A model generated the notes under the pieces. That model did not search any database. It saw only the letters and a program-made list of their open reading frames with translations, and had not been told where the DNA came from. From contig CP087223.1 in assembly GCA_020912385.1 (NCBI GenBank), positions 806,001 through 870,000 of the forward strand: 64,000 bases of DNA, given 5' to 3'. Below are positions 11,511-22,243 of this stretch, one piece after another; position 1 is the first letter of the stretch; each line of letters starts with the position of its first letter. Source of the stretch: Neofusicoccum parvum. Taxonomy: Eukaryota > Ascomycota > Dothideomycetes > Botryosphaeriales > Botryosphaeriaceae. A program made the position numbers and the translations under genes.

Positions 11511-12646
11511 CTTTCCTTTTCCCTGCAGTTACTAGCGAGGTGTCTAAATCCCTGGTATCTATAGCACCTCTTTCTTTCCATGCGGTAGAATTCAACACGG
11601 TTGACGATCTCCTGTCCAAAGAGAAGCCTATTCTGAACTGCATTTTGAGCTGCTTCTTCAGTGTTGAACCAGATCCCTAGGGACGCGTATTGGCTGAAGG
11701 GGTTATCTTTCTTCTTCATCTAAGCTATATCCTCAATCTGCGTGTCTGTCTCTAAGAGCTTGTTCTTAAGAGTGATCTTTTGGATTGCGTTTTTCTTTTC
11801 TTCTATTTGGACTTCGCCTGTTGGCGTGCGGTGGGCTACCACTCTAAATCTTGGGCGGTTGATTTTCGTGTCTTTTCCTAGCACCGTGGTCCATTCTTGA
11901 TTCTGAATTGCAAGCTGTTTGGCTTCTTTATTCTTAAACCGGATGAGGTATCCTCGCTTTGTTGCTTTTGCTCCTAGAACCTCCGCTTGTTTGGTTGGCT
12001 CTTAGCTTTTAAGTGCTCGGGATACGAGGTTCACTGTAGTTGGGGTGGGTAGGTTCCGGGTGAAGCCGTTTGCTGGTGTCTGATCAGGGCCAGGTGGTGG
12101 AACGTCGATGAGTATCGTCGTAGGGTTGTTTCCGGATTGCCTGTTGTAAGTTGGGGGTGTCTGGACTGCTCCGTGGGATGCTACCGTTGCCCAGCTTGGA
12201 CCTTGCGGGGTGGAGGTTGCTGGCTGGAGCTTGTTCTCAAGTTTCTTAACTTGGTCTATTAAGTGATTTACAAGCTTGGCCAGTTCCTGGTGTTCCTTCT
12301 TAGTCTCCTCCCTTTCCTTGAGGAGAAGATTGATGGTCTGTTGCTGCTGGGCTACTAGCTGGACTAGTGCTCCGGTGTTTTAGTTTGTCTCTGTTGGAAG
12401 GGTTGCTTGCATGGATTGCAGCGTTGGGCTACTGGGAAGGTTGTCTTGCGTGGGAATCACGTGGATTTCATCCTCTACGTCTTGATTGATTCTCTGGCTG
12501 GTATTGCGTCTTTTTTCTCCAACCGACTGCTTTGGGGCGGCTGATTTAGATCGAGTGTTGGCTGGGCTAGTAGCCGGAGCTGTTGTTGATTTACACCGGC
12601 CACGTGTGAGTGGTGGTCTAGTGTTGGGGTCCGTGGGTTCAGTCAT
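11450..12646 (-). pseudogene. LINE-A ORF1: gag-like nucleic-acid-binding protein, with stops
   Basis: Starts MTEPTDPNTRPPLTRGR at 12646. A coiled coil follows (LLLKEREETKKEHQELAKLV), then a linker and two C-terminal zinc knuckles. The first knuckle reads CYRYQGFRHLASNC, with Tyr in place of the second Cys; TGT to TAT is a CpA-type change on the opposite strand. The second reads CGNCNGGHNIRNC. In-frame stops lie just before 12380 and near 12003 and 11720. The C-terminus overlaps the start of ORF2. Confidence 0.8.
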
Positions 12647-12878
12647 GTTGCCAAGCCTGCGCTTTGACCACTTGAGGAAGGAATTTGCGTTTGGTAAGTA
12701 AGGGGGATGGTCTTAGAAAACCTGGCCCTACGGCTGCGCCTAGGCGATGCAGGCTCTGCTGCGAAGCTGAGGTGCTAAGGACGCTGTGCGCTTTCTTTTG
12801 CTGGTGGTTTGGGCCCCGGCCGGGCCTAGGTTAGTAAGTTCCGTTCCTGCAGCTCGCCCAGGATTCCCCGAATGATTC

Positions 12879-12892
12879 ATCAATGATGTAGA
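12879..12892. repeat. LINE-A target-site duplication, right copy
   Basis: Identical 14 bp to 7308-7321. It marks the 5' end of LINE-A. Confidence 0.85.
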
Positions 12893-13190
12893 TTGATTAT
12901 CGAAGTTGACCACGGAGGGTCAAATACTAGCTAGGGAGTGAAGCTATATATACTATAGGAAAGTGTGTACAATCTGGTGGTGCCGTCTCTTGAGGGCACC
13001 GCTGAGCGTGCCGTTACTTGAGGGCACGAGTTGGTGTGCCGTTTATTGAGGGCACCGGTGGGTCGCACGTGACACCTCACGTGATAGAGTCCGTGATCTC
13101 GTGACCCCGGTTCTGTGGGATTTCCGACTTCTCGTTGTTCTGTCGGAGTTGATCCGTAATTCCCTGACCTGAGAAGGCTGTGCCGTAACA
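12893..13190 (+). repeat. Solo LTR-like copy B, right part
   Basis: Continuation of the LTR that starts at 7155. It aligns with the second half of copy A (for example GTACAATCTGGTGGTGC here, GCACAATCTGGGTGCTGC there) and ends TGCCGTAACA. It contains the 28-bp triplication at 12980-13055. Confidence 0.5.
12980..13055. repeat. Triplicated 28-bp unit with self-complementary ends
   Basis: GTGCC occurs at 12980, 13008 and 13036 (period exactly 28), each followed by TTGAGGGCAC. GTGCC and GGCAC pair, so every unit can form a small hairpin. It lies inside LTR-like copy B and is absent from copy A. Confidence 0.85.
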
Positions 13191-13293
13191 CAGGAGTGGT
13201 GAGTGCACCCGATCACGACTTCTCGGCGACGAAAAGACAAGACACGCGAACACCAACAAAGGGATGGGAATGAGACTGCGTCAACTCGAGCGA

Positions 13294-13431
13294 GTACTTT
13301 GTGTCAGCGCCGCGTGAGAAACAAAGGGCTGTTGGAAAAGTGTCTTTGTATCGGCACTGGGTAAGACATAAAGGATTATGGGAAGAGTGTCTTTACGTCG
13401 GCGCCGGGTAATGAATGAAGGGTTGTGGGAA
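13294..13431. repeat. Minisatellite, 3 x about 46 bp
   Basis: Units at 13294-13339, 13340-13386 and 13387-13431, each close to GTGTCTTTGTATCGGCACTG and ending in a G/A-rich stretch. A fourth unit breaks off after 13432. Confidence 0.8.
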
Positions 13432-13729
13432 GTGTCGATTTTTTCAGCATCACTGACTCGGCTTGATCCACATGAAGCTGGTGGTAAGAACGGAACCCCT
13501 TTGGACTGCTGATTCTGTGTCTTCTTTGTCCTGGGAGAAGGGTGAAGCCGACTACATCCCGGGGTGTTGTGGCTTTGTTACATTCTCTCTTACTCCGCAC
13601 TTTCCATCGCATTCATGCCTGCACCGCAATGTCCACCTGTGACGACGATGATGATTATATCAGCTATGTTTACCACGAGAGTGTGGGTTAAGTGCCAAGA
13701 AGAGGAGAGAGAGTCAAGGAACGAAGCCT

Positions 13730-14365
13730 TTACTGTGGAAGCCAGTACTTGATCATCCGACGTTGAATTAGCTCAATCTCACCTGTTCTGGCGGCTACGA
13801 GTGAAGACAGCCAAATGGCGTTGAAATCAGAGGTCGAGGACGGCCAAACTCCGTCGAAGTTGGGGTTGGCCGACTGCGATACCACCAGCCACAAGTACCC
13901 GGCCTTCCCTCTCATCCCATCTTTCTCTCCTCTCCTGATTCCGTTTCTCTATTATATCCTTTCTACAGCATCTATAGCAAAAATGAAAAAAAGACATGGA
14001 GCTGAACCACCGCAATCAGGTTCTATGTTAACAACTGGGGCAATTTCTGGGTGATTTGAGGGGTCAGACCATCTCTCCATCCACCACCTGGCATCGGCAA
14101 GGGATGCTAATGCGGCGCCGGGAGAAGCTGCAGGGTAAGATGTTGGACAGCACCTACGAAAGCGGCCACTAGCCGGACGGCAATACTGTAGTAAAGCGGA
14201 AAGCTTCCCGGCCTTCTCTCCGAGAAGGGTAACAACAATGAGAATGACAATGATACTGAGGACAGACGAGGCATACAAGAGGCACGGGGACGGGAACAGG
14301 ATGTAGCTTCTTCGTAGCCCACAGACCACAACGAGGTAAGACATTAAAACTCTATTACCATGCAT
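13730..14365 (-). CDS. Possible spliced or decayed gene, hypothetical
   Basis: Two minus-strand frames look protein-like. The first (14365 to 13952) begins MHGNRVLMSYLVVVCGLRR and has a strong hydrophobic stretch (SSVLSIIVILIVVTLLGE). The second (to 13730) gives GYLWLVVSQSANPNFDGVW. They are in different frames, so an intron or a frameshift would be needed, and no good fungal donor site is obvious. No family is recognised. Confidence 0.25.
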
Positions 14366-15311
14366 TTATATAGTATCCAGAAAACAATAAAAACTACCAA
14401 GTAACCGAACGGACAATTAACCTCACCGGAAAGAAGCAAGGAATCAAACCGACAACCAGCCTTGACAGAAAGAAGGAAGCAACCAAACGAGCAATCAGCC
14501 TCACCATATCATATTACTTCTACACAAGAACAATAAAAAAACCTACCGCCGACAGCCATGCCGAGTGCATTTCCCTCGCCCGTCAGATCTTCCCCACTGA
14601 GCAACCACCTAGATTTATATCCAGGGAAAAGGACGGCGATTGGCATGTTCCTCCCGCGTGGTATATCTACGGGGAGAGTGCGATTTACATGCGCTTGGCC
14701 CGTGTTTATATACTAGCGGCATCCATGCGCGTAAGCTTTAGTAGCGGTTTGGTATCGTTCGCTACGAGCCCGTCTGCCTGTACCGTAGGAACTCATTATT
14801 CAAACAAGCTCGTACGGTTAAGCTTTTTTATATAGACGGGGTCGCCGCTGGCTTCTTCCGTCCCAGGGCCTGGGATATTCCTACTAGCACCATCTTTAAA
14901 AGATGAGCCAGGAGCACGTAGTATACAGTTATAGTGTACCTACCTACAAGAAGCCTAAGCGTTACATACTGTATAAGGCTCTCTTATATCGGACCTAAAC
15001 TCTCCTACCGGATTACTACTTATACTTCCATCCCCGGCTCTTCTCATCCTTCCTCCTTCTCTAATAATAACACCTTACCCTATCGCTCGGCCTCCGCGCT
15101 TATAAGTTATAGAGATGCCGTAGCGTTGTATTATAAAGTCTTACAGCTTACCAACCTACTTGTAGCCAATATAAGAGGTCATAGACTTATGATATAAAGG
15201 GCATATTTTAACTATTCGTATTAGTGAATCCAGTTAAACGTCTTTTTATAGGTATAAACGCATTTTAAACCTACTGTAATTAATTTCACTACTATGAAAT
15301 AGTCCCTACGG
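14366..15311. other. AT-rich decayed DNA with a degenerate tandem repeat
   Basis: At 14400-14510 three loose copies of a roughly 38-40 bp unit occur (CAACCGAACGAGCAATCAGC-like, each with CCTCACC or CCTTGAC). The rest is TA-rich with many short stops in all frames, as expected for RIP-worn repeats. No gene seen. Confidence 0.5.
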
Positions 15312-16480
15312 CTACAACCTTTTATAACTTTTCAGAAAGCCACGCCGGAGTAGAAAAATCAATAGCTGTTGTTGAAGTATGAGGTAAAACCCATCGCAGT
15401 AGGATGTGGAGCTAACCTCACAAACCGACAACCTACACAACGCCAGAGTGCCCAAAAATCCAGATCCAGTTTCCAGATCCAGGCTCCAGATGCGAATGCA
15501 GGTCCAAAGAGGACTAGTCCATCCACCGCCCAGCCAGGAAGGCGGGCGTCCAGGCCCAGGACGGCAGTGGGTGCCGGTGTCCAGGCTCCGGGGTCCGGTC
15601 CACAACCCAGCGCCCGCTGCGAGCGGGCGAGGAAGAGCGCCACCGCATTCCGCGCAACCAAACCTGCAAGATCGAGCAGGTAAACTGCCATGCAGAGATG
15701 CGAGATAGGCGGCCGGCAATGCGAGACCAGGGCTCCACCACGACCAGCCCGCCTGGCAGCCTTGGCGCCTGGACCCGGGTGATGCAGTCGGCACAGGAGG
15801 GAAGGGACAAGCGGCGTGACGCACCAAGGTGTGGAGAATGTCACATTTGCCCGGCGAGACGGCCGGCAGGCAGCAGGGAGTGTTGCGGGGTGCATCGGCT
15901 GGCCGACGCGAGTTCGGAGGCCGAGACTTGCGATGTGGATGGAGGTTGTGGCCAGGCCCCCAACGTCCGGCCGGCACTATGACGTACGAAGCTTCTGGCC
16001 ATGACCGCAGCGCCACTGACAGATTGCGAGCCTTCTGGCCACGCAAAGGTGCGCCGCCTTGACGAGCGCCGCCGCTGGGCCGGTGACTGGCCATGCCGGC
16101 AGCTGGCGACGCCCTTGATGCAACGCCAGAAATGGCAGCTAGGTGATGACGCCGTGGGGTGGAGGGCAGGGGCGTGCCGGATGTTGGAGTGAGCGAAAGT
16201 TCGGGGTAATACCCCGCCCACCACTGCCGTACCTTGGCGGCGCAGCTTCATGCTGTGCCGCGCCCTTCGTCTTCCAACTTGTCGACATGCGCGCAGCGCA
16301 AAACCTGGACGGCGCTGCAGCACGTACGCGGACGCCCGACAGAGTGTTGGAGAGTGTGTCACAATCACGTGTATTTAGCTTTCTCAGCGTGGTTTCAGCT
16401 TAGCCGAGGATAAGAGAGGGCGCCTGCCTGACCCCCCTCTCCTCTTCGACAAGAATCTCATCACTCATTCCAACCCCTTC
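15312..16480. other. GC-rich island without a confident gene
   Basis: Overlapping open frames of 170-260 codons exist on both strands (for example minus 15312-16094 and minus 15841-16368). They are Arg/Pro/Ser-rich and mutually incompatible, as GC-rich DNA gives by chance. A plus-strand Cys-rich run (RCGECHICPARRPAGSRECC, near 15825-15890) was noted but not supported elsewhere. Confidence 0.4.
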
Positions 16481-17530
16481 AGAATCCAACAGAGAGCTGG
16501 CTGGTGGACGAGGAGATAGCGGAGAGGTCGGCATCGACGATGGGCCGTGGCTGGGGGATGGAAACGAGCGCGAGGGATGGGAGGGAAGCGGAGAGGATGC
16601 GGCGGAGCTTGTCAACGGGGGGCAAGACCTCGCGGCTCGCTTGTAGGCGGCTTGGACACTTGTACATCTCAACCCCCCATGACCACGTCCCAGCTCTGGG
16701 ATATCACACAGAGAAATAAGCCAACATCGGCGTGGTTCTCGGCAACACCGACATTGTTCTTCTTGCATTCGGTTATTCCACAAGGGCTAAAGTTAGTAAA
16801 AAGACCCGGCTCCTGAGGTTGGATCTTTAAAGGAACAAACAGCTCAACATCGTCCAGGTTGCATACGTTGAGCAAAACCAATCATCGGCGTGCTCATTGT
16901 TGGGTTACGTCTCGCGCAGCATGAGATGGGCAAGCTGGAGCCTGAAGCTACCCTATCTTGTATAGTTGTTGGCGAACCCGCGCGTGCGGTTGGGAAGTCG
17001 AGATCTTCACCCGTGTGTTTCCATGGGAGGTTGATGACCAGCGTCATGAACATACCCGGGATCTTTTCCGTGCTACCCTGGCATGCAAGCAGTTGGTAGT
17101 TATAGATAGATTGGGCTATAGATGCTCTTTGTTTGCTCGGAATATGGCTCCAGGTCCGTACAATCGGGGGGGGGGGGGGGGGGGGGGGGGGTTTCCCATC
17201 TCGGCACGAACGTAGGTACCGGCGGAACCCCGAGCTCATGAGCTCGTCGAGAAGCGTGTCCTCTTGATTCTGTCTAAGCAAATCTCCCGTGTATTTCAAA
17301 CCGACACATCGATTAGGCATTTTCTGTTCTTGCCGAAGGTCGCGTAATAGCTTGGTTGGGTAAGGGTATAAGTCGGCTCCTCCAACAATGGGATGGCTAT
17401 GGGCTGGCCCCCATCTATTAAGACGCAGGGGCGGCAGGATGGCCCGAAAGTGAACCACCAGTAAACGGATGCCGTCAGCTTTGACGTTTGTTTTGCAGCT
17501 ACACATTGCAGCTTTTCCATTGATACAAGG
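16481..17530. other. Coding-like sequence of uncertain strand, with a 26-base G run
   Basis: A minus-strand frame (16844-17506) is open for 220 codons but runs through the homopolymer at 17166-17191, where it yields nine prolines. Plus-strand frames over the same DNA also look protein-like (for example LGNTDIVLLAFGYSTRAKV near 16740-16800), and they carry TAG stops. Probably a decayed gene or element; the strand is unresolved. Confidence 0.25.
17166..17191. repeat. Homopolymer run, 26 G
   Basis: Uninterrupted G tract. A second run of 21 G lies at 25521-25541. Lengths of such runs are prone to sequencing error. Confidence 0.8.
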
Positions 17531-18230
17531 CTCACTTTCTATTTTTCAAGTTCGGGATAAAACAGAATACACACACTGTGTACAAGTAAAGTAACACCTT
17601 TCACAATCATAATACCGTTTCTATGCTACTTATACCAGTACCGTATAAATAAAATTTAACTATTACTTTTTACCTTTATAAATTTTTTTCCAATAATAAG
17701 GCGTTTAGTAGAAGTCATTGATAAGAAATAAATCCCTTATACTTTTATCCTTAACGTAATCTTAACTTAAAGTAGTTAAGATATTACTAAGAGAATTCTA
17801 CTCTAACGTGTAGTTAGTATAGAAATAGTAGTAAAAGTATAGAAAGCACTACTTCAGATATATATGTGTTGGATCTTACGCGTAGTATATTCTCTCCCCC
17901 GTTCCAGGGAGGGGGGTATCAGGGGCTGTCAAGCCTCCAGGAGCAATTGGACGAGGTCCGTCCTTTTGCTCCATTCCAACAATATGGTGTGAGTTCGGTA
18001 TTTTCCCGTTTCGAGTTTCCGAATTTAATTCTAAGCACCGCTGCATGTACTACATACATTCTTTCTTCTGTTATACATTGTATATGCATGAATGGGAAGC
18101 ATTGGATTTTGGTTACCTTGGTATTATGTATAATCAAAGTTTGCTACCGGATCAGCCTCGTTCACCAGCCAGGCAAGAATTCACTTGAATATTCCAACCC
18201 AAGTATACAGGTAGCCGCCCTTTCTCAAGG
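17531..18230. other. AT-rich spacer
   Basis: Very AT-rich from about 17560 to 17870, then mixed. Stops are dense in all frames. No gene seen. Confidence 0.5.
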
Positions 18231-18419
18231 TAGTCTAGTAGGGCTCGGAGCGGTGCGGAAAGACGGTAGAAGAGGCAAGAGCGGAGGAGAGAGTGAGAGA
18301 GAGGAAGGATGGGAAGGCCGGCCGACATGTCAGCAGAGCCAGCGTTTCCATCATCCAAAAAGCGCCTACCGGGCACAACGACCCCCAAGCAGAGCGGCGG
18401 TGACAAGAACAAAGAGAAG

Positions 18420-19440
18420 CCGCGTATTTCTCTAGCAAAGCCAACCCGACTCGGTTCACCATGGCCTCGATCTCCCGCAGCTGACTCACCAGCACTGCCC
18501 TGGCCATCCCAGCCTCCTGCCGCCTCCTCTACCCAAACAGCACCCACGTCGACTCCCAGGGCTGCTTCAGCTTCAGCCGCTGCTCCTCCTCCCCGCACAG
18601 CCGCGTCTCGGCCCGGAGAGAGCCGAGCAGAGACCCGCCCCTGCGCTTGCGCAACTGCTGCAGCCGTGCGATGGCGGCCCTGTCCTCTGCAAGCTCGTCG
18701 GCGATGGTGCTGGCGTCAACCAGAGATGTCGAGGGCGCCGTCGTGACCGCGCGCTCTGGTCGGCCAGGAGGGCGGGGGTGTCGGTACGCGCCTTTTCGAG
18801 CCGTGCGCGCACGCTATCGCGCCACGCGGCTTGGGTCGACGCGAGCTCGGTCAGGCTGAGGCGCGATGGCGGGGCAGCTCGAGGAAGCGTGGGGCGGCCG
18901 TTGCTGATCTGGTGGGCGAAGAAGTCCCGCCACAGGCGAGCGTCGATGGTCTTGAGGAGGGGCCTGCATGCGGCGGCGAGGAAGCTGCCGCCACCGCGGA
19001 CTGCGGTGTCCTGATTTATGCCCGCACACTCGATGCATATTTAGTTGTCTCTTGCGGCGCCACAGCACCGGGACAGAAAGGCACCGATGCTGGTTTTTGC
19101 CTGGCGTACGTGGGCGGCAGACGGAAGCGAGTCGAGGAAGCGGACGCAGCCATCGGCAAGGTCGTACAGCGCGAGTGTCGGGGAGCACGAGCATGCTGGC
19201 CGCGGGGTCGAGAGTCCAGGTGGCGTCGGATGCGGTGGAGGTGATGAAGCACGAATCCACAAGCTGCCAGCCCGGCCTCACCGCCAGGAGCAGGCTGAGC
19301 AGGCCGAAGATGGCCCTACCGTTCAGGCAGACGCCAGGCTGCAAGATTGACTGCACATTTTCCCTGTCCTCGGTGGCGTTGATGTCGGCAAGAGGGATGG
19401 CAGGTGGTGCGCAGGGCTCTCGATCGCCGAGTGCCGAGAG
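18420..19440 (-). pseudogene. Dead paralogue of the adjacent Ulp1-like protease
   Basis: Minus-strand pieces in different frames line up with the protease at 19622-22243. They are a start-like block (SILQPGVCLNGRAIFGLLSL then VRPGWQLVDS, matching LHPLWQFVDS), a core (VRFLDSLPSAAHVRQAKTSI, matching INVYDSLPSADHFYQACSAI) and a C-terminal block (NQDTAVRGGGSF, matching LQDNTHDCGVFG, then LWRDFFAHQ, matching LWRLLFAGLF). A coiled-coil tail follows (STIADELAEDRAAIARLQQL) with a TAG near 18530. At least two frame changes are needed. The catalytic Cys position is Gly, and no His stands at the expected place, so the copy would be inactive even in frame. It lies directly downstream of the intact gene in the same orientation, a likely old tandem duplication. 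Confidence 0.7.
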
Positions 19441-19621
19441 AGTGTCGTTCCTGCTCTACACAGCATTACTACACTCCCATTGCATTGGTCAGATTTGCAC
19501 GCGCCGCAACGAGAGTACAACACCAACGTCCTGTTCAAGGCAGCACGTTACTGAGATGACAACAACCAGGGCAGCAGGACACGGCACATTACATTCGCTC
19601 AAGTCTACCGGTGCAATCAGC

Positions 19622-22243
19622 TCATCCATCCAGCTCGTGCATCTGCTGCGAAAGCCTCCCGAGCCTCGCCTTCCCACCCTCCACACGGGCATCCACCATC
19701 GGTCGAAGATGGCCCAACCTTTCGACGAGCTCTCCAAGCCGCTGCTCGCCCGCCTTCAACCGCCTCAGCTCCGCGCGTAGCGGCTTGACGCTTTGTGCCA
19801 ACTCCGCGTGCGCAGGCGCCAACTCGGGCGCCACTCTTTGCATGTCCGCGAGGACCGACTCGCGCTGCTGGACGCGCGCCTCCATCTCCCTCACACCCGC
19901 CGGCAGGCCTTGCAGCGCCTGCTCGGCTCGGGCCTGCAGCGCGGCAAGCGTTTGCTGGGCGTCGGCAAGGCGACTGACGCGCTGGGAGAGCCTGGCCAGC
20001 TGCGCGTGAGCGGCCTTGCGTGCGGCGGCAACAACGCGCCGGCCGTGGCGGACGTGCGCCGCCGCCACGCCGATGAGCTCTTCCGGGCTCACGCGGCTGC
20101 CGTTGGCCGGCAGCGGGAGCGGGAGCGCGGTGGCGCCAAAGTCCCACGTCGCGTCGTCGGCGTGCTCGTCGTCGTACGCGCCGAGGTAGCCGTCCGCGGC
20201 GGGCTTGCGGGAGAAGAGACCGGCGAACAGAAGCCGCCAGAGGGCGCCGTCGGCGTGGATGGGCAGTGGCAGGCCGGTTGCCAGTCGACAAGCCGTCAGC
20301 ATTCCAAATACACCGCAGTCGTGCGTGTTGTCCTGCAGGGGACATGCGCGCGGCGATGCACACCAATCGGTCCACGTTTCCTGCGGGAGAAGCTTGGTGA
20401 AGAAAGACTGAATGGCACTGCACGCCTGGTAGAAGTGGTCGGCAGAAGGCAGGGAGTCGTAGACGTTGATTTCGCGCCGGGTCGGCACGAGGGTCACGAG
20501 AACCCAGTGGTCTTGCAGGTGCAGGCCAAAGACAATCTCGGTTGAACGAAGCGTGTTTAGTGTCTGCTGCGTTGGGATTTGGGATGTGACGCGCAGCGAG
20601 TCGACGAACTGCCACAAGGGATGCAGCAAGGCAAGGGTGTCGAGGAGCCTGTTGAAGATGTCGTCCTGGATCCAGGCGTCTTGACGAAGGCAGCGGACGT
20701 CCATGTCGTCTTCATCACCGCCATGATCGTCCTTGCCAGACACACCGGCTACGCCATAATTGCTTTCATTCGCCTTGATCTTGTCATTGCCTGGCACACG
20801 GCCTGCGTCATCATTGCCTTCGTTCAGCTTGATATTGTTGCCAGTCACACAGCCTGCGCAATCATTGCTTTCGCTCGCCTTAATCTTGTTGCCAGACAAA
20901 CCGCCCGTGCCATCATTGCCTTCGTTCGGCTTGACCTTGTTGCCAGACACACAGCCCGTGCCATCATTGCATTCGCTCGCCTTGATCTTGTCCTTGTTAA
21001 ACACACCGCCTGTGACATCATTGCCTTCGTTCTCCATGATCTTTTCGTTGCCAGACACACCGCCTGTGCCATTACTTCCTTCGTTCGCCTTGATCTTGTC
21101 ATTTCCTGGAACACCGCCTGTGCCATCATTACTTTCATTCGCCTTGACCTTGTTGCCAGACACACAGCTTGTGCCATCACTTCCTTTGTTCGCCTTGATA
21201 TTGCCCTTGCTAGACTCATTGCTTTTGTTCCTGTCCGCGAGACAGCTTTCTCCACCTTCAACATCCTTGACGCCGTCTGGAGGGGCGTTGGAGTCGCGGT
21301 CTTTCTTCTCGCCAGACCGCAAGTCACTCCCGGTTCCGTGGCCTCCGGGCGAGCCAGCTGGATCGAGTTGCAAGTTGCCGTTGTGCAGAGACGCGGCATC
21401 TGGGCCGGGGTTCAGCATGCTGTCGTCGGAGAGGAGAGCGGCCGGGTCAAAACCTTCAAAGGAATCGTCGTCCAAGTCGTCATCCAGAGCGTGGCGCCGC
21501 GGGATTTCGAGAGAGGCGGCGGACGAGAGGGATCCAGCGGACGGGAGAGGCAGCGGGCGGGATGTGGGAGTGGCAGGGCGGCTGCGGAGCCAGGGCGCAC
21601 GGCGGGCGGGGGTGTGCGGGTCGTCAGATGAAACCGAGCGGTGTCTCTTGGGGCGACGATGCGTGACGTTGGGGTCCGTGGCGGCGCCCAGCGACCGGGA
21701 GCGCTGGTCCGAGTCGTCTTCGTGCTCGTCCGTATCGTCTTCCAGGGACACGTTGGCGAAGCGGCCGCTCTTCTCCTGGGCGCGGCGGACGTCCCACGGC
21801 GCGCGGTCGCGCTTGCGGTTGATTCCCTTCCACGACTTGGCGAGCTGCTGGCCCTGCAGGCGCTCCTCGCGGGCCTGGTCCAGCAGCACGATGGCGGTCG
21901 GGTAGTCGAGCTGGGAGGCCAGGGTGCGCAGCGAGCGGAAGAACTTCTCGGCCTTGACGTGCTCGAAGTCGCGGTCCAGCGTGGCGGTGGGGATGTTCCA
22001 CTCCTTGCACAGGTGGCGGCGCTCGCGCGCGGCGCGTTTGGAGCCGGCGAACGGCGTGATCTGCGCGGCGATGAGGGCGGCGAGGCGTGCCGGCAGCTGC
22101 AGGTCGATGTCGGCCGGGCTGAAGTGCGCGCTGAAGTCGGCCTTGACCTGCTCCAGCCGGGCGACCACATCGCGCGCGCTGACCGTGGCCTGCGCGCTCA
22201 GATCCTCCAGCCGCTGCTGCAGCTGGGCTTCAGGTGACGCCAT
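19622..22243 (-). CDS. Ulp1/SENP-like (C48-type) cysteine protease with repeat region and coiled-coil tail
   Basis: The family cleaves SUMO or other ubiquitin-like proteins; the substrate here is unknown. The frame stays open upstream to 22516, but Met at 22243 (MASPEAQLQQRLEDLSAQ) is chosen because the upstream part is encoded by a promoter minisatellite; this gives 873 residues. The N-terminal 200 residues are helical and charged. Residues about 345-500 hold a tandem repeat of roughly 19-20 residues (NEGNDGTGGVSGNKIKA-like). The protease core has LQDHWVLVTL (His about 579), INVYDSLPS (Asp about 595) and CPLQDNTHDCGVFG (Gln and Cys, Cys about 644), the H-D-Q-C set of the family. The last 200 residues are a long coiled coil (RLSQRVSRLADAQQTLAALQ). 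It is divergent from the membrane-protein gene at 23358. Such proteases are often carried by DNA transposons, but no transposase was seen nearby. Confidence 0.8.
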   Translation of the reverse strand: MASPEAQLQQRLEDLSAQATVSARDVVARLEQVKADFSAHFSPADIDLQLPARLAALIAAQITPFAGSKRAARERRHLCKEWNIPTATLDRDFEHVKAEKFFRSLRTLASQLDYPTAIVLLDQAREERLQGQQLAKSWKGINRKRDRAPWDVRRAQEKSGRFANVSLEDDTDEHEDDSDQRSRSLGAATDPNVTHRRPKRHRSVSSDDPHTPARRAPWLRSRPATPTSRPLPLPSAGSLSSAASLEIPRRHALDDDLDDDSFEGFDPAALLSDDSMLNPGPDAASLHNGNLQLDPAGSPGGHGTGSDLRSGEKKDRDSNAPPDGVKDVEGGESCLADRNKSNESSKGNIKANKGSDGTSCVSGNKVKANESNDGTGGVPGNDKIKANEGSNGTGGVSGNEKIMENEGNDVTGGVFNKDKIKASECNDGTGCVSGNKVKPNEGNDGTGGLSGNKIKASESNDCAGCVTGNNIKLNEGNDDAGRVPGNDKIKANESNYGVAGVSGKDDHGGDEDDMDVRCLRQDAWIQDDIFNRLLDTLALLHPLWQFVDSLRVTSQIPTQQTLNTLRSTEIVFGLHLQDHWVLVTLVPTRREINVYDSLPSADHFYQACSAIQSFFTKLLPQETWTDWCASPRACPLQDNTHDCGVFGMLTACRLATGLPLPIHADGALWRLLFAGLFSRKPAADGYLGAYDDEHADDATWDFGATALPLPLPANGSRVSPEELIGVAAAHVRHGRRVVAAARKAAHAQLARLSQRVSRLADAQQTLAALQARAEQALQGLPAGVREMEARVQQRESVLADMQRVAPELAPAHAELAQSVKPLRAELRRLKAGEQRLGELVERLGHLRPMVDARVEGGKARLGRLSQQMHELDG
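20745..21215. repeat. Coding minisatellite inside the protease gene
   Basis: Roughly eight tandem units of 54-60 bp on the plus strand, each containing ATCATTGCCTTCGTTCGCC-like and TTGCCAGACACAC-like blocks. On the coding strand they give Asn/Gly/Asp-rich repeats such as NEGNDGTGG. The units stay in frame, so repeat number can change without breaking the protein. Confidence 0.75.

Larger units (their letters stand above)
7322..12878 (-). mobile_element. LINE-A: Tad1/I-type non-LTR retrotransposon, full length, decayed
   Basis: About 5.56 kb on the minus strand, flanked by a perfect 14-bp duplication. It has a gag-like ORF1 (11450-12646) and an ORF2 (about 7503-11510) with APE endonuclease, reverse transcriptase, RNase H and a C-terminal Cys/His region. 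The 3' end is a (TTGAG)n run on the plus strand (7322-7346) instead of poly(A). Both ORFs have several in-frame stops, mostly TAG, so this copy is dead. The domain order (zinc-knuckle ORF1, then APE-RT-RNase H) is that of Tad1-clade elements of fungi. A 5'-truncated relative of its 3' end lies at 46140-46396. Confidence 0.9.

Noticed and set aside
12980..13431. CRISPR-like array
   Set aside because: Contiguous tandem repeats without unique spacers, in a fungal context.
19617..20615. 332-codon minus-strand ORF overlapping the protease gene
   Set aside because: Alternative frame of the same strand, Arg/Ala-rich, without motif; the protease frame carries the catalytic residues.
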